From: Pelagibacteraceae bacterium AG-390-L03
Lineage (GTDB): Bacteria; Pseudomonadota; Alphaproteobacteria; Pelagibacterales; Pelagibacteraceae
DNA: 64,000 nt
Assembly: GCA_003279685.1 (NCBI GenBank)
Contig: QCHA01000001.1
Location: forward strand, 526,001-590,000
Reading direction: 5' to 3'
The notes under the pieces are model-generated. The model was not told the DNA's origin and did not search any database. It worked only from the letters and a program-made list of their open reading frames with translations. Shown here piece after piece: positions 8,347 to 17,411 of the stretch (its first letter is position 1; each line of letters opens with the position of its first letter). The position numbers and the translations under genes are program-made.

Positions 8347-9500
8347 TTAAAATAATTTTGTAAAATATTTGAATAAATCAAAGTAAGTCTTTTTAAGTCT
8401 GACAATGAAACAGCTTCATCTACTTTATGCATTGTCTTACCAACTAAACCAAATTCTAAGCAGGGAGCTATTTTTCTAATAAATCTTGCATCAGAAGTAC
8501 CGCCAGTTGTTGAAAGCTGAGGTTTAATTTTTGTTATTTTTTTTATAATATCTCTTATCATAAAAGTAGTATTGTTTGGTTTTGTAATAAACGCTTCTCC
8601 AGAAACACTATAATCAATTTTATATTTTGATTTATTCTTATTGCTTATCTTTTTTATAATTCTATCAATTTTCTTTTTAATAGAACTTGAGGTGTGTTTG
8701 TTATTGAATCGAATATTGAATTTAGCATTAGCTAATCCTGGGATTACATTATCAGCAGAATTGTCAATATTTATCTTAGTAATCTCAAGATTTGTTGGTT
8801 GAAAATCCTTTGTACCATTATCAAATTTAATCTTATTTAGTTCATTTAAAATTTGCACAAGTGCAGTTGATGGATTATTTGCTCTTTGAGGATAAGCCAC
8901 ATGGCCCTGAACACCTATAATTGAAAGTCTACCAGTCATGCTTCCTCTTCGTCCTATTTTAATCATTTCACCCAACTTATTAGGATTTGTAGGTTCACCC
9001 ACTAAACAAAAATCTATTTTTTCTTTTTTCTTTTTTAAATAATTAACTACTTTTTTTGTTCCATTTATTGCTACTCCTTCTTCATCCCCTGTAATTAAAA
9101 GACTAATAGAGCCATTAAATTTTCTTTTATTTGCAATGAAATTACTCACCGCAGAAACAAATGCTGCGATCGAACTTTTCATATCATTAGCACCCCTTCC
9201 AATTAAGTGTCCTTTTTTAACAGAGGGTTTAAATGGGTTTACTGTCCATTCTTTTAAATTTCCTGCCGGTACAACATCTAGATGACCTGCATAACAGAAA
9301 TTTGGACCTTGATTACCAAGTCTTGCGTAAAGATTTTTTACTGGTTTGCTATTCTTCTCTTTAAACTCTAAAATTTGTGTCTTAAACCCAAGTGTTTTAA
9401 GTTTTTTTTCTAAGAACTTCATTATCCCAGCATCAATAGGTGTAACAGTTGGAAATTTAATTAGCTCCTTAGCTAATTGAAGTTCATTAATTGAAGCCAT
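8343..9500 (-). CDS. dapE: Succinyl-diaminopimelate desuccinylase
   Basis: A 385-residue M20 zinc peptidase-family enzyme hydrolysing N-succinyl-LL-2,6-diaminopimelate in lysine and peptidoglycan-precursor synthesis. Motifs seen: AGHLDVVPAG (zinc His and Asp), RGANDMKSS (bridging Asp), TGDEEGVA (catalytic Glu-Glu), and a C-terminal GGTSDARF typical of DapE. It lies 7 bp after dapD, the preceding succinylase-branch enzyme, which supports DapE over the related ArgE. It overlaps the HDAC-like gene by 4 bp. Confidence 0.95.
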   Translation of the reverse strand: MASINELQLAKELIKFPTVTPIDAGIMKFLEKKLKTLGFKTQILEFKEKNSKPVKNLYARLGNQGPNFCYAGHLDVVPAGNLKEWTVNPFKPSVKKGHLIGRGANDMKSSIAAFVSAVSNFIANKRKFNGSISLLITGDEEGVAINGTKKVVNYLKKKKEKIDFCLVGEPTNPNKLGEMIKIGRRGSMTGRLSIIGVQGHVAYPQRANNPSTALVQILNELNKIKFDNGTKDFQPTNLEITKINIDNSADNVIPGLANAKFNIRFNNKHTSSSIKKKIDRIIKKISNKNKSKYKIDYSVSGEAFITKPNNTTFMIRDIIKKITKIKPQLSTTGGTSDARFIRKIAPCLEFGLVGKTMHKVDEAVSLSDLKRLTLIYSNILQNYFK

Positions 9501-9507
9501 AATAAAT

Positions 9508-10338
9508 CTATTCTCTTAAAAGATCGTTAACAGAAGTTTTAGATCTTGTTTTTTCATCAACCTGTTTAATGATAACTGCACAATAAAGCGATGGGGCGGA
9601 GGCATTATTTTTATCAGGTAAGGATCCAGGTACTACCACAGAATAAGGAGGAATTTTTCCATAAGTTATTTCTCCAGTTTTTCTATTTACTATTTTAGTA
9701 GATTGTCCAATATACATTCCCATACTTAAAACAGATCCTTCTCCAACAATCACACCTTCAACAACTTCTGACATTGCGCCGATAAAACAATTATCTTCAA
9801 TAATAGTTGGTAATGCTTGGGCAGGTTCTAGCACTCCACCAATTCCACTTCCTGCAGAGATATGACAATTTTTTCCAATTTGGCAACAACTACCAGCACG
9901 ACTGAAGGTGTCCATCATAGTACCCTCATCGATATAAGCTCCAATATTTACATAGCATGGCATTAGTACTGCATTTTTACCAACAAAAGATCCTTTTCTT
10001 ACAGGAGAGTTTGGTACCATTCTAAATCCAGCTTTCTCATGATCTTCTTTCGTCCAACCAGCTGTCTTACCTTTTAATAAATGAGCTTTATCGTACCAGC
10101 TACTATAAGGTCCATTTAAATTTTCCATTGGGTAAATTCTAAAACTTAGCATAATAGCTTTTTTAATATGTTGATGAGTAACCCACTCCCCATTAATTTT
10201 TTCAGCAACTCTAACTTTACCACTATCTAAATCAGCAATCATTTGATTGATTGTATCTTTTAAACTTTGCTCAGATTCTTGGTTTACATTATCTCTATTT
10301 TCCCATGCTTCGTTTATTATTTTTTCAATATCACTCAT
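9508..10338 (-). CDS. dapD: 2,3,4,5-tetrahydropyridine-2,6-dicarboxylate N-succinyltransferase
   Basis: A 276-residue hexapeptide-repeat (left-handed beta-helix) acyltransferase using succinyl-CoA in the DAP/lysine pathway. Visible DapD segments include RMVPNSPVRKGSFVGKNAVLMP, GTMMDTFSRAGSCCQIG and CHISAGSGIGGVLEP; the hexapeptide coil spans about residues 105-215. Length is the family norm. Next to dapE in a pathway pair. Confidence 0.96.
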   Translation of the reverse strand: MSDIEKIINEAWENRDNVNQESEQSLKDTINQMIADLDSGKVRVAEKINGEWVTHQHIKKAIMLSFRIYPMENLNGPYSSWYDKAHLLKGKTAGWTKEDHEKAGFRMVPNSPVRKGSFVGKNAVLMPCYVNIGAYIDEGTMMDTFSRAGSCCQIGKNCHISAGSGIGGVLEPAQALPTIIEDNCFIGAMSEVVEGVIVGEGSVLSMGMYIGQSTKIVNRKTGEITYGKIPPYSVVVPGSLPDKNNASAPSLYCAVIIKQVDEKTRSKTSVNDLLRE

Positions 10339-10360
10339 ATTTTTTATTTAGATAGTTAAT

Positions 10361-11032
10361 TTAATTGTTTTTTAATATATTAATTTCTTGTAGAAAAGAA
10401 GGCAAGTTCTTAATCTTGTAATCTATATATGGTTTGTCAGAGTCTTTTTTAGCAAAGGTCTCATCATTTTCTAACCAACAAGTTTTCATTCCTAAATTCT
10501 TTGCCTGCTCTAAGTTGTGAGCTATATCTTCAATTAAAATTGATTGATTTGGATCTAAATCAAATTTTTTCATCAATTTTTGATATGGATCTAAGTGTGG
10601 TTTTGGCACATAATTTGCATCTGTAATGTCAAATGCTCCATCAAATAAGCCATCAATACCAAGTTGTTTTGTAACATTTTCAACATGAGCATGTGAACCA
10701 TTGGTAAATATAATCTTTTTTTCTTTTAATTTAATTAGCTCTTCTCTTAAAACCTTGTCTTTTGGTAGCCAACTAATGTCAATATCGTGAACAAATTCTA
10801 AAAATTCTTGTGGATCGATATTATCATGGTTCATTAAACCTGATAAAGTTGTTCCATATTCATAAAAGTATTTTTTTTGAATTTCTTTTGCTTTTACAAG
10901 ATCAACACTAAATTTTTCAGATATAAAAGAAGACATCTTTTTATCAACTTCAGAAAAAACTTGAGTTTGACCACTATAAAGAGTGTTATCAAGGTCAAAT
11001 ATCCAATATTTTATATCAATTAAATCTTTCAT
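10361..11032 (-). CDS. HAD-family hydrolase, pyrimidine 5'-nucleotidase type
   Basis: A 223-residue haloacid dehalogenase-superfamily protein. Motif I FDLDNTLY (nucleophile Asp near residue 13), motif II IFTNGS, conserved Lys in PKPHLDPY, and motif IV IEDIAHNLEQAKNLGM are all present, and a helical cap lies between motifs I and II. The arrangement resembles the yeast SDT1/plant pyrimidine 5'-nucleotidase group common next to argB and dapD in alphaproteobacteria. The substrate is not established. It overlaps argB by 4 bp. Confidence 0.85.
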   Translation of the reverse strand: MKDLIDIKYWIFDLDNTLYSGQTQVFSEVDKKMSSFISEKFSVDLVKAKEIQKKYFYEYGTTLSGLMNHDNIDPQEFLEFVHDIDISWLPKDKVLREELIKLKEKKIIFTNGSHAHVENVTKQLGIDGLFDGAFDITDANYVPKPHLDPYQKLMKKFDLDPNQSILIEDIAHNLEQAKNLGMKTCWLENDETFAKKDSDKPYIDYKIKNLPSFLQEINILKNN

Positions 11033-11895
11033 TGTCTTATCAAGGTTCCTGACCCCTTATCAGATAATAGTTCAAAAAGAATAGAATGGTTTTTTCTACC
11101 ATCAATAATTACAACACCCTTTACTCCATTACTTGCAACATCTAAACAATTGTTAATTTTAGGGATCATGCCTCCAGTTATTGTTTCATTTTCAATTAAC
11201 TCTTTGATTGAACTCGAATTAATTTCAGAAATTAATTTTTGGTTATTATCTAGAACACCTTCGACGTCACTCATAATGATTAATCTTCTTGCTTCAATTT
11301 TTTTCGCAATAGAGCCAGCTGCTGTATCAGCGTTTATATTATAAGTTTGGTTATTTTCATCTAAACCTAACGGTGCAATTACTGGAACTTTTTTATCATT
11401 AACAATTTTATCAATAATAGTTTTATCAATTTTAGATGGTGACCCTACAAATCCTAATTCATCATTTTCTTTGACTACACTAATGATATTATTATCTTTA
11501 GAATTAATTGTTTCACTATTGCAAGATTGATTTTTAAGAGCTTCAACTATTTCTTGATTAAATTCTATTAAAACTTTCTCGACTACTTTAATTGTTTCTT
11601 TCCCTGTAACCCGAAGTCCTTTTATAAATTCACTATTAATTCCTAATTCATTTAATTTATTACTTATTCTTTTACCTCCACCATGAACAATTACAGGAAT
11701 AAAACCCAATTTATTTAATGTTGTAATATCTTTTATAAAAATATTGAATAAGTTTTGATTAACTAAAACGCTTCCACCACACTTAATAACAATGTATTCA
11801 TCGTTATACTTCTCAAGATATCTTCCTACCTCATCAATTGAGGGACCATCAGATGGTAGGATTTTTTTTAACTCTTCTTCTTTGACTTCCAACAT
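11029..11895 (-). CDS. argB: Acetylglutamate kinase
   Basis: A 288-residue amino-acid kinase-family enzyme phosphorylating N-acetylglutamate, the second step of arginine synthesis. The N-terminal KCGGSVL phosphate loop, VIVHGGGKRIS, and the C-terminal GGMIPKINNCLDVASNGV (substrate and lid region) are characteristic. It begins at the yidC stop (TAATG overlap) and overlaps the HAD gene. In many alphaproteobacteria engB sits between yidC and argB; here yidC abuts argB directly. Confidence 0.95.
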   Translation of the reverse strand: MLEVKEEELKKILPSDGPSIDEVGRYLEKYNDEYIVIKCGGSVLVNQNLFNIFIKDITTLNKLGFIPVIVHGGGKRISNKLNELGINSEFIKGLRVTGKETIKVVEKVLIEFNQEIVEALKNQSCNSETINSKDNNIISVVKENDELGFVGSPSKIDKTIIDKIVNDKKVPVIAPLGLDENNQTYNINADTAAGSIAKKIEARRLIIMSDVEGVLDNNQKLISEINSSSIKELIENETITGGMIPKINNCLDVASNGVKGVVIIDGRKNHSILFELLSDKGSGTLIRQ

Positions 11896-13571
11896 TAAGT
11901 GGTTGTTTTAATAGTAGTTCTTTTCATAATGAACACTTGTTGAGCCATTGTTAAAATATTATTAACAGTCCAGTATATTACTAATCCTGCAGGGAATGGT
12001 GCCAGTATTACTGTTAGTAAAAGTGGAAAGAACATAAATATTTTTGCCTGCATTGGATCTGTTGGAGCTGGATTAAGTTTTTGTTGAATAAACATTGATA
12101 CACCCATTGCAATAGGCCAAGCACCAATCATTAAAAATGAAGGAACATCATAAGGCAATAAACCAAATAAATTGAAGAGAGATGTAGGATCTCTTTCTGA
12201 TAAATCTTGTATCCATCCAAAAAATGGCATTTGTCTCATTTCAATTGTTACAAACAACACTTTATATAACGCAAAAAATACTGGAATTTGAACTAGTATA
12301 GGTAAACATCCAGACATAGGGTTAACTTTCTCTTTTTTATAAAGAGCCATCATTTCTTGCTGTAATTTCATTTTATCTTCTTTGTGAAGATCTTTAAGTC
12401 TAGCCATTTCAGGCTGTAGAGCCTTCATTTTTGCCATGCTTCTAAATGAAAAGTTTGCAAGAGGAAAGAATGCTAGTCTAATACAAATTGTAATAGCAAT
12501 AATTGCTAGACCATAATTTCCAAGTAATTTAAAGAAGTAATCTATCCCATAAAATAAAGGTTTAGTGATAAAATATAAAAACCCCCAATCAATCGCTAAA
12601 TCAAATTTATCTATCTTTAAAGATTCAGCATAGCCATCAATTACATCCACTCTTTTTGCTGCAACAATTATTTGCATCTCATCTTCTATGTTAGAGTTTT
12701 GTTTTAGTTCTAGAGGTTCTGTTCCTACGAAGTTTGCTCTAAATTTATCTTTGTAGTCAAATGTAGTTTTAAATTCCTTACCTTTTGGAGGTATTAATGA
12801 AGTAATCCAAAATTTATCTGAAATTCCTAGCCATCCTTTTTGTGAGGTTCTTGAAAATTTTTCTTCTTGGATGTCATCATAATCTTCTTCGATTAGCTCA
12901 TCATCTAATGTTGCTAGAAGTCCTTCGTGAAGGATATAAAAATTTGATATATCAGGAATTTGCTTTCTAATTATTTGTCCATATGAATAAAAATCATACT
13001 CTTTACTAGTAGAGTTAATTACTTTCTGTTTAATTGTGAATAAAAATTTGTCATCTAAAGTTATCACTTTTTCAAAAGTAATTCCCTGAGCGTTAGTCCA
13101 AGATAATTTAACAGGGGATTGATTAGTTAGCTTGTTGTTTCCTGATATAGACCATACAGAGTTTGAATTTGGAATATCAATATTTTTATCTGTAGTTATA
13201 AATCCACTTTCTATTAAGTATCCATCTTTAGTATTTCTTGGTGATAAAAGTTTAACTTTTTCATCACTTTCTAAAGCAACATTATATTCTTTAAAAGTTA
13301 AGTCATCTATTGCAGCACCTTTTAAAGAAATCGAGCCAATTATATTTTGGTTTTCGAATTGAATTCTTTTATTTTGGTTTAAAGCTTCTTCCCTTGTAAT
13401 TTCAGTTACAGTCTCCTTTTGATCTAAACTAGGCGCATCTGAATTTTGTTCAGTTTTATTTTTTTCAGCTAAGCTCTCTTTTGTAATTGGAGGAGGGGCA
13501 AAAAATAAGCTATATAAAATAATAACTGCAGCAGACAAAGAAATAGCTGCAATAACGTTTTTAGTATCCAT
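11895..13571 (-). CDS. yidC: Membrane protein insertase YidC
   Basis: A 558-residue inner-membrane insertase. The first transmembrane helix is at about residues 5-25 (VIAAISLSAAVIILYSLFF). A large periplasmic beta-super-sandwich domain spans about 60-330. The conserved five-helix insertase core covers about 340-550, with PMSGCLPILVQIPVFFALYKVL, the cytoplasmic hairpin rich in Lys/Met, and NPAPTDPMQAKIFMF. It is stacked with yidD, rnpA and rpmH in the classic order with 1-bp overlaps. Confidence 0.97.
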   Translation of the reverse strand: MDTKNVIAAISLSAAVIILYSLFFAPPPITKESLAEKNKTEQNSDAPSLDQKETVTEITREEALNQNKRIQFENQNIIGSISLKGAAIDDLTFKEYNVALESDEKVKLLSPRNTKDGYLIESGFITTDKNIDIPNSNSVWSISGNNKLTNQSPVKLSWTNAQGITFEKVITLDDKFLFTIKQKVINSTSKEYDFYSYGQIIRKQIPDISNFYILHEGLLATLDDELIEEDYDDIQEEKFSRTSQKGWLGISDKFWITSLIPPKGKEFKTTFDYKDKFRANFVGTEPLELKQNSNIEDEMQIIVAAKRVDVIDGYAESLKIDKFDLAIDWGFLYFITKPLFYGIDYFFKLLGNYGLAIIAITICIRLAFFPLANFSFRSMAKMKALQPEMARLKDLHKEDKMKLQQEMMALYKKEKVNPMSGCLPILVQIPVFFALYKVLFVTIEMRQMPFFGWIQDLSERDPTSLFNLFGLLPYDVPSFLMIGAWPIAMGVSMFIQQKLNPAPTDPMQAKIFMFFPLLLTVILAPFPAGLVIYWTVNNILTMAQQVFIMKRTTIKTTT

Positions 13572-13822
13572 TATTTTTTAACTCTCATTTCTTTTTTAAC
13601 TGGGTCATAACCATCTCCACCGCCTAAAAATTTTATGGGATGACAAGATAATATTCTTTTTAAGCTCATAAAACTTCCTTTAACTAAACCAAATTCTTTT
13701 AAAGCCTCAATACTGTATTCAGAACAAGTTGGTAAATATCTGCAAGATTGACCAAGCAACGGACTAATAAGAAATTTATATCCTTTAATAAATTTAATTA
13801 AAATAATTGTGAAAATATTCAT
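13571..13822 (-). CDS. yidD: Membrane protein insertion efficiency factor YidD
   Basis: An 83-residue DUF37/YidD protein with the diagnostic [15 protein letters not shown] at about 27-41 and the second Cys region [19 protein letters not shown]. It assists YidC-mediated insertion at the inner membrane. It overlaps the stop of rnpA and the start of yidC by one base each (TAATG-type junctions). Confidence 0.95.
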   Translation of the reverse strand: MNIFTIILIKFIKGYKFLISPLLGQSCRYLPTCSEYSIEALKEFGLVKGSFMSLKRILSCHPIKFLGGGDGYDPVKKEMRVKK

Positions 13823-14163
13823 TATTTAATTTTTTCTAAATCTTGAAATAAGGTTTCTTTTATATTTTTGTATTCATTGTTTAGCATAGTTGACTTAGCA
13901 ATAACAAGATATGAATAGCTAAATTTTAATGATACTTTTTTTACTGCTTCATTAACAATATTTCTTAATCTACGTTTAATTTTATTTCTTTTTACTGCAT
14001 TTCCGATTTTCTTTTTAGTCACAAAACTAATATTTAGTTTACTGTTATCTTTATTAATTAAATTACCAAAAAAAATTGTAACATATTTGTTAGAAATTTT
14101 TTTTTGTTTTAGGAGATTTTTAAATTCTTCATTTTTTGAAAGAGCAAGTATTTTGCTTTTCAT
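13822..14163 (-). CDS. rnpA: Ribonuclease P protein component
   Basis: A 113-residue basic protein that binds RNase P RNA for 5' maturation of tRNAs. The RNR-like motif is visible as [16 protein letters not shown] at about residues 59-74, preceded by [19 protein letters not shown]. It follows rpmH by 4 bp and precedes yidD, the near-universal bacterial order. Confidence 0.95.
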   Translation of the reverse strand: MKSKILALSKNEEFKNLLKQKKISNKYVTIFFGNLINKDNSKLNISFVTKKKIGNAVKRNKIKRRLRNIVNEAVKKVSLKFSYSYLVIAKSTMLNNEYKNIKETLFQDLEKIK

Positions 14164-14167
14164 TTAT

Positions 14168-14308
14168 CTAAACTGATACAGTTAACGATTTTCTTCCTCT
14201 TGCTCTTCTTCTGGCTAAAAGTTTTTGTCCACCCTTAGTTTTCATTTTAGATCTAAAACCGTGTTTTCGAGCTCTTTTAACGTTAGATGGTTGATATGTT
14301 CGTTTCAT
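14168..14308 (-). CDS. rpmH: 50S ribosomal protein bL34
   Basis: A 46-residue very basic protein read directly from the minus strand: it begins [18 protein letters not shown], continues with [20 protein letters not shown], and ends RKSLTVSV. This is a standard bL34. ATG is at 14306-14308 and TAG at 14168-14170, 4 bp before rnpA. A near-consensus promoter lies at 14340-14368. Confidence 0.96.
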   Translation of the reverse strand: MKRTYQPSNVKRARKHGFRSKMKTKGGQKLLARRRARGRKSLTVSV

Positions 14309-14339
14309 AAATGTGGTTAATTTTTATTAAATTTCGCCC

Positions 14340-14368
14340 TTTATAGTAATTAAATATATAAATAGCAA
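14340..14368 (-). promoter_or_regulatory. Sigma-70-type promoter of the rpmH operon
   Basis: On the minus strand, -35 TTGCTA (14363-14368), a 17-bp spacer and -10 TATAAA (14340-14345). Transcription would start near 14333, about 24 nt before the rpmH start codon, and drive rpmH-rnpA-yidD-yidC and probably further. Confidence 0.65.
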
Positions 14369-14399
14369 ATAGAAGATTTTATAAATAGCATTAGATTCA

Positions 14400-15122
14400 A
14401 TGGAAAAAACTAAAAAAATTAAAATATTTATTGGTATATTTTATCTAACGGCTATTTGTTTATTTTTATATTTTTTCTTTTCTAAATTTAGCCTGCAAGA
14501 TCTTACATCTTATGATTTTATAAAGGAAAATAGATCCTACTTTTTTGATCTAAAAAATTCTAATTTATTTTTAATTTCAATAATTTTTTTATTACTAACA
14601 ATAATTTGGGTTTTCCCATTTTTAGGATTTGGTTCCCCTGTTGCATTGCTAGGGGGATTTATTTTTGGTGAATGGATTGGAACATTAATCGTTGTGTTAG
14701 GATTAAGTATTGGTGCAACTTTTATATACTTGTTTGGTAATTATTTTTTAAAAGAATTGATTAGAAAAAAATTTTTAAACAAATTTAAAAATCTTGAACA
14801 AAAATTTAAAAAATCTGAATTTATTTATTTACTAATATATCGTTTTATAGGAGGGATACCATGGCAATTAAGTTGTCTCCTGCCGACTCTTTTTAATGTA
14901 AAAGTAAATAATTTTTTCTTTGCAACTTTAATTGGAATTATACCTCAAATATTTTTGGCTGTTTCTATTGGCAGCGGATTAGAAAAAGTTATAGATCAGA
15001 ACTCAGAAGCTCCTAGAATAAGTGATATTATTTTTTCAGCAGATATTTATTTACCAATTCTAGCTTTTTTTGGATTAATTTTAATATCAATTTTTTTAAG
15101 AAAAATTTTCTATAAAAATTAA
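14400..15122 (+). CDS. VTT-domain (TVP38/TMEM64, DedA-related) membrane protein
   Basis: A 240-residue integral membrane protein with about five hydrophobic segments: residues 8-28, 55-80, 83-110 (including FPFLGFGSPVALLGGFIFG), about 165-190 and 210-236. The SNARE-associated/VTT core is seen in LGLSIGATFIYLFGNYF and the RFIGGIPWQLSC segment. Relatives act in membrane lipid transport or scrambling or ion homeostasis; the precise role is unknown. Its stop lies 3 bp from the 3' end of the convergent tRNA-Thr gene. Confidence 0.82.
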   Translation: MEKTKKIKIFIGIFYLTAICLFLYFFFSKFSLQDLTSYDFIKENRSYFFDLKNSNLFLISIIFLLLTIIWVFPFLGFGSPVALLGGFIFGEWIGTLIVVLGLSIGATFIYLFGNYFLKELIRKKFLNKFKNLEQKFKKSEFIYLLIYRFIGGIPWQLSCLLPTLFNVKVNNFFFATLIGIIPQIFLAVSIGSGLEKVIDQNSEAPRISDIIFSADIYLPILAFFGLILISIFLRKIFYKN

Positions 15123-15125
15123 TTA

Positions 15126-15199
15126 TGGTGCTCCCACCCTGTACTGACCAGGAAATTAGTCATTACCAATGACTTGATATACCATTTATCTATAGGAGC
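15126..15199 (-). tRNA. tRNA-Thr (anticodon GGT), atypical T-loop
   Basis: The minus strand folds into a complete 74-nt cloverleaf. The acceptor pairs GCTCCTA with TGGGAGC, followed by A73 and an encoded CCA. The D-arm is GATA-AATGGTA-TATC with G18G19. The anticodon arm AGTCA-TTGGTAA-TGACT gives anticodon GGT (15165-15167). The variable loop is 4 nt. The T-arm is TCCTG-GTCAGTA-CAGGG. G1-C72, C2-G71 and the anticodon fit known threonine identity elements. The T-loop is abnormal: T54 and A58 are both G, while T55 and C56 are kept. It could be a divergent working tRNA or a decaying copy. A possible promoter is -35 TTGAAA (15239-15244), 17 bp, -10 ATAAAT (15216-15221). Confidence 0.72.
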
Positions 15200-15299
15200 T
15201 GATTAACAAAATAATATTTATTGATAATAGAGCATTTTTTTCAAAATATTGCCTTAATTTTTTGATAATTATGCTTTATATCTACCTGAAGAAAATTTT

Positions 15300-15500
15300 A
15301 TGGGAATTCATTACGATTATAAATCCACTAAAGGAAATAAGCTTATGGAGAAGCAAGCTAAAAGAGAGAAAAAGCTTGCTGAAAAAAAGGCTAAACGTTT
15401 AGCTAAAGAAGGTCCAAAAGAAGAGGAAGTTAAACCTAAAATATTAGATGCCTCAAAGCCTATAACTTTAGACTTTCTTACAAACCCAGATAAAGAATGA
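15300..15500 (+). CDS. Small Lys/Glu-rich protein, function unknown
   Basis: A 66-residue hydrophilic protein not assigned to a family. A central Lys/Ala/Glu helix (EKQAKREKKLAEKKAKRLAK, about 17-36) suggests a coiled or RNA-binding helix; the C-terminus [14 protein letters not shown] is more ordered in character. No membrane segment. It is the first gene of a tightly stacked set: its stop overlaps the next start (ATGA at 15497-15500). Confidence 0.6.
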   Translation: MGIHYDYKSTKGNKLMEKQAKREKKLAEKKAKRLAKEGPKEEEVKPKILDASKPITLDFLTNPDKE

Positions 15501-15598
15501 ATTCTAAAGAAAAAAATGAGCGTTTAAGTTTAGCGCTAAGAAAAAATTTAAAAAAACGAAAACTTTTTCAAAAAAAAACTAAGAAGAAAACTAAATAA
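15497..15598 (+). CDS. 33-residue basic protein between the 66-aa gene and dcd
   Basis: A very short frame with sequence beginning [20 protein letters not shown] and ending [13 protein letters not shown]. It starts in an ATGA overlap with the upstream gene and ends in a TAATG overlap with dcd, exactly the coupling seen between real genes in this operon. The [15 protein letters not shown] pattern resembles short basic proteins I recall from alphaproteobacteria, but I cannot name a function. RNA or ribosome binding is possible from the charge. Confidence 0.6.
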   Translation: MNSKEKNERLSLALRKNLKKRKLFQKKTKKKTK

Positions 15599-16152
15599 TG
15601 TCAGTTCTTTCAGATAAGTGGATTAGAAAAATGTCAAAAGAAGAAGACATGATTTCTCCTTTTGAGGAAAAACAAGTCAGAGGAGACAGTATTTCTTATG
15701 GGCTATCATCATTTGGATATGATGCAAGAGTTTCTGATGAGTTTAAGATTTTTACAAATGTGAATTCAGAGATAGTGGATCCAAAAAATTTTAAACCAAC
15801 AAACTTTGTCACAAAAAATGTATCAGAATGTATTATTCCACCCAATTCCTTCGTTTTAGCAAGAACAGTCGAAAAGTTTAAAATTCCAGATGACATATTG
15901 GTTATTTGTCTTGGTAAATCTACTTATGCAAGATGTGGGATTATTGTAAATGTTACACCTTTAGAACCAGGCTGGGAAGGGTATGTAACACTTGAATTTT
16001 CAAACACCACCCCTTTACCTGCAAAAATATATGCAAATGAAGGTGTTGCACAATTTGTCTTTTTAAAGGGAAATGAAAAACCAGAAGTTACATATGCAGA
16101 TCGTGATGGAAAGTATATGGGTCAAACTGGAGTAACGTTACCTAAAGTTTAG
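15598..16152 (+). CDS. dcd: dCTP deaminase
   Basis: A 184-residue enzyme of the dUTPase/dCTP deaminase fold making dUTP from dCTP. The N-terminal [65 protein letters not shown] segments and the C-terminal [11 protein letters not shown] substrate-covering tail are typical. It overlaps the 33-residue gene by 1 bp and is followed 2 bp later by murA. Confidence 0.95.
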   Translation: MSVLSDKWIRKMSKEEDMISPFEEKQVRGDSISYGLSSFGYDARVSDEFKIFTNVNSEIVDPKNFKPTNFVTKNVSECIIPPNSFVLARTVEKFKIPDDILVICLGKSTYARCGIIVNVTPLEPGWEGYVTLEFSNTTPLPAKIYANEGVAQFVFLKGNEKPEVTYADRDGKYMGQTGVTLPKV

Positions 16153-16154
16153 TT

Positions 16155-17411
16155 ATGCAAAAACTAGAAGTCTTTGGAGCAAACAAGCTCAAAGGACAAA
16201 TAAAAATATCAGGTTCAAAAAACGCATCTCTACCAATTTTAGCTGCAACTTTGTTATCAAGAAAAAAAATTTACCTAAAAAATTTACCTAGAGTAAAAGA
16301 TATTGAGACGATGGTTAGCCTGTTGCAATCGTTGGGATCTAAAATTAACTTTAATAAGAATAATTTAATTATTGATAACAAAAATCAAAACAAAAATTTT
16401 GCATCTTATAGTTTGGTTAAAACCATGAGAGCAGGAATTTTAGTTCTTGGTCCTTTATTAGCTAAATTTGGTAAAGCAAAAGTATCTCTTCCAGGAGGTT
16501 GCGCAATTGGCACAAGACCTGTTGATATACATTTAGATGCTTTATCTAAGCTAGGAGTTAAGTATAAAATTATTCAAGGGTACGTACACGCTACTGCACC
16601 TAAAGGATTAATTGGAAGTAAAATTAAATTTTCAAAAATATCAGTGGGTGCTACCGAAAATTTAATAATTGCATCAAGTTTTGCAAAAGGAACTACTATT
16701 TTAAATAACTGTGCAATTGAACCTGAAATAAAAGATTTAGTTAATTTTTTAAAAAATATGGGATGTAATATCAAGTGGATCAGCAAACGTTCAGTCAAAA
16801 TTGAAGGGGTATCAAAAGTTAAAGAAACCACTTATCAAGTTATGTTTGATAGAATTGAGGCTGGAACTTATTTAGTTGCAGCAGCTATAACTGAGGGAAA
16901 TTTAAAGATAAAAAATATAGTGGCTAAAATTATTCAAACAGAAATTAATACTTTAAAAAAAATAGGTGCAAAAATTAATGTTAAAAAAGATGAAGTTCAT
17001 ATTGTGGGTAATAAAAAAATTAAAAGTATCAATATTAAAACTGCACCTTATCCTGGCTTTCCAACAGATTTGCAGGCTCAAATGATGGTATTGATGTGTA
17101 AAGCAAACAAACAATCTGTGATTAAAGAGGATATTTTTGAAAACAGATTTATGCATGTTGCTGAATTAAATCGAATGGGTGCTAAAATCTCAACAGATGG
17201 AAATAAGGCAAAAGTTACTGGTAAAATTAATTTTGAAGCAGCTGAATTGATGGCAACGGACCTTAGAGCTTCTGTCTCTTTAATTTTAGCAGCATTAACT
17301 GCAAAAGGAAAATCAGTTATCAATAGAATTTATCATCTAGATCGAGGATACGAAAATATAGAAAAGAAATTGAAAAAAGTGGGAGCAAAAATTAGAAGAA
17401 TTAATGGATAA
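16155..17411 (+). CDS. murA: UDP-N-acetylglucosamine 1-carboxyvinyltransferase
   Basis: A 418-residue enolpyruvyl transferase performing the first committed step of peptidoglycan synthesis. The N-terminal LKGQIKISGSKNASLPILAA and the catalytic loop PGGCAIGTRPVDIHL are present; the loop retains the active-site Cys that fosfomycin alkylates. The C-terminal half has GFPTDLQAQMM and DLRASVSLILAAL. Its last 8 bp overlap the DUF2948 gene. Confidence 0.97.
   Translation: MQKLEVFGANKLKGQIKISGSKNASLPILAATLLSRKKIYLKNLPRVKDIETMVSLLQSLGSKINFNKNNLIIDNKNQNKNFASYSLVKTMRAGILVLGPLLAKFGKAKVSLPGGCAIGTRPVDIHLDALSKLGVKYKIIQGYVHATAPKGLIGSKIKFSKISVGATENLIIASSFAKGTTILNNCAIEPEIKDLVNFLKNMGCNIKWISKRSVKIEGVSKVKETTYQVMFDRIEAGTYLVAAAITEGNLKIKNIVAKIIQTEINTLKKIGAKINVKKDEVHIVGNKKIKSINIKTAPYPGFPTDLQAQMMVLMCKANKQSVIKEDIFENRFMHVAELNRMGAKISTDGNKAKVTGKINFEAAELMATDLRASVSLILAALTAKGKSVINRIYHLDRGYENIEKKLKKVGAKIRRING

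Noticed and set aside
15125..15205. A plus-strand structured RNA with three hairpins closed by GCTCC/GGAGC
   Set aside because: The same pairing read on the minus strand is a full tRNA cloverleaf with anticodon GGT and encoded CCA, which explains it better than a new riboswitch.
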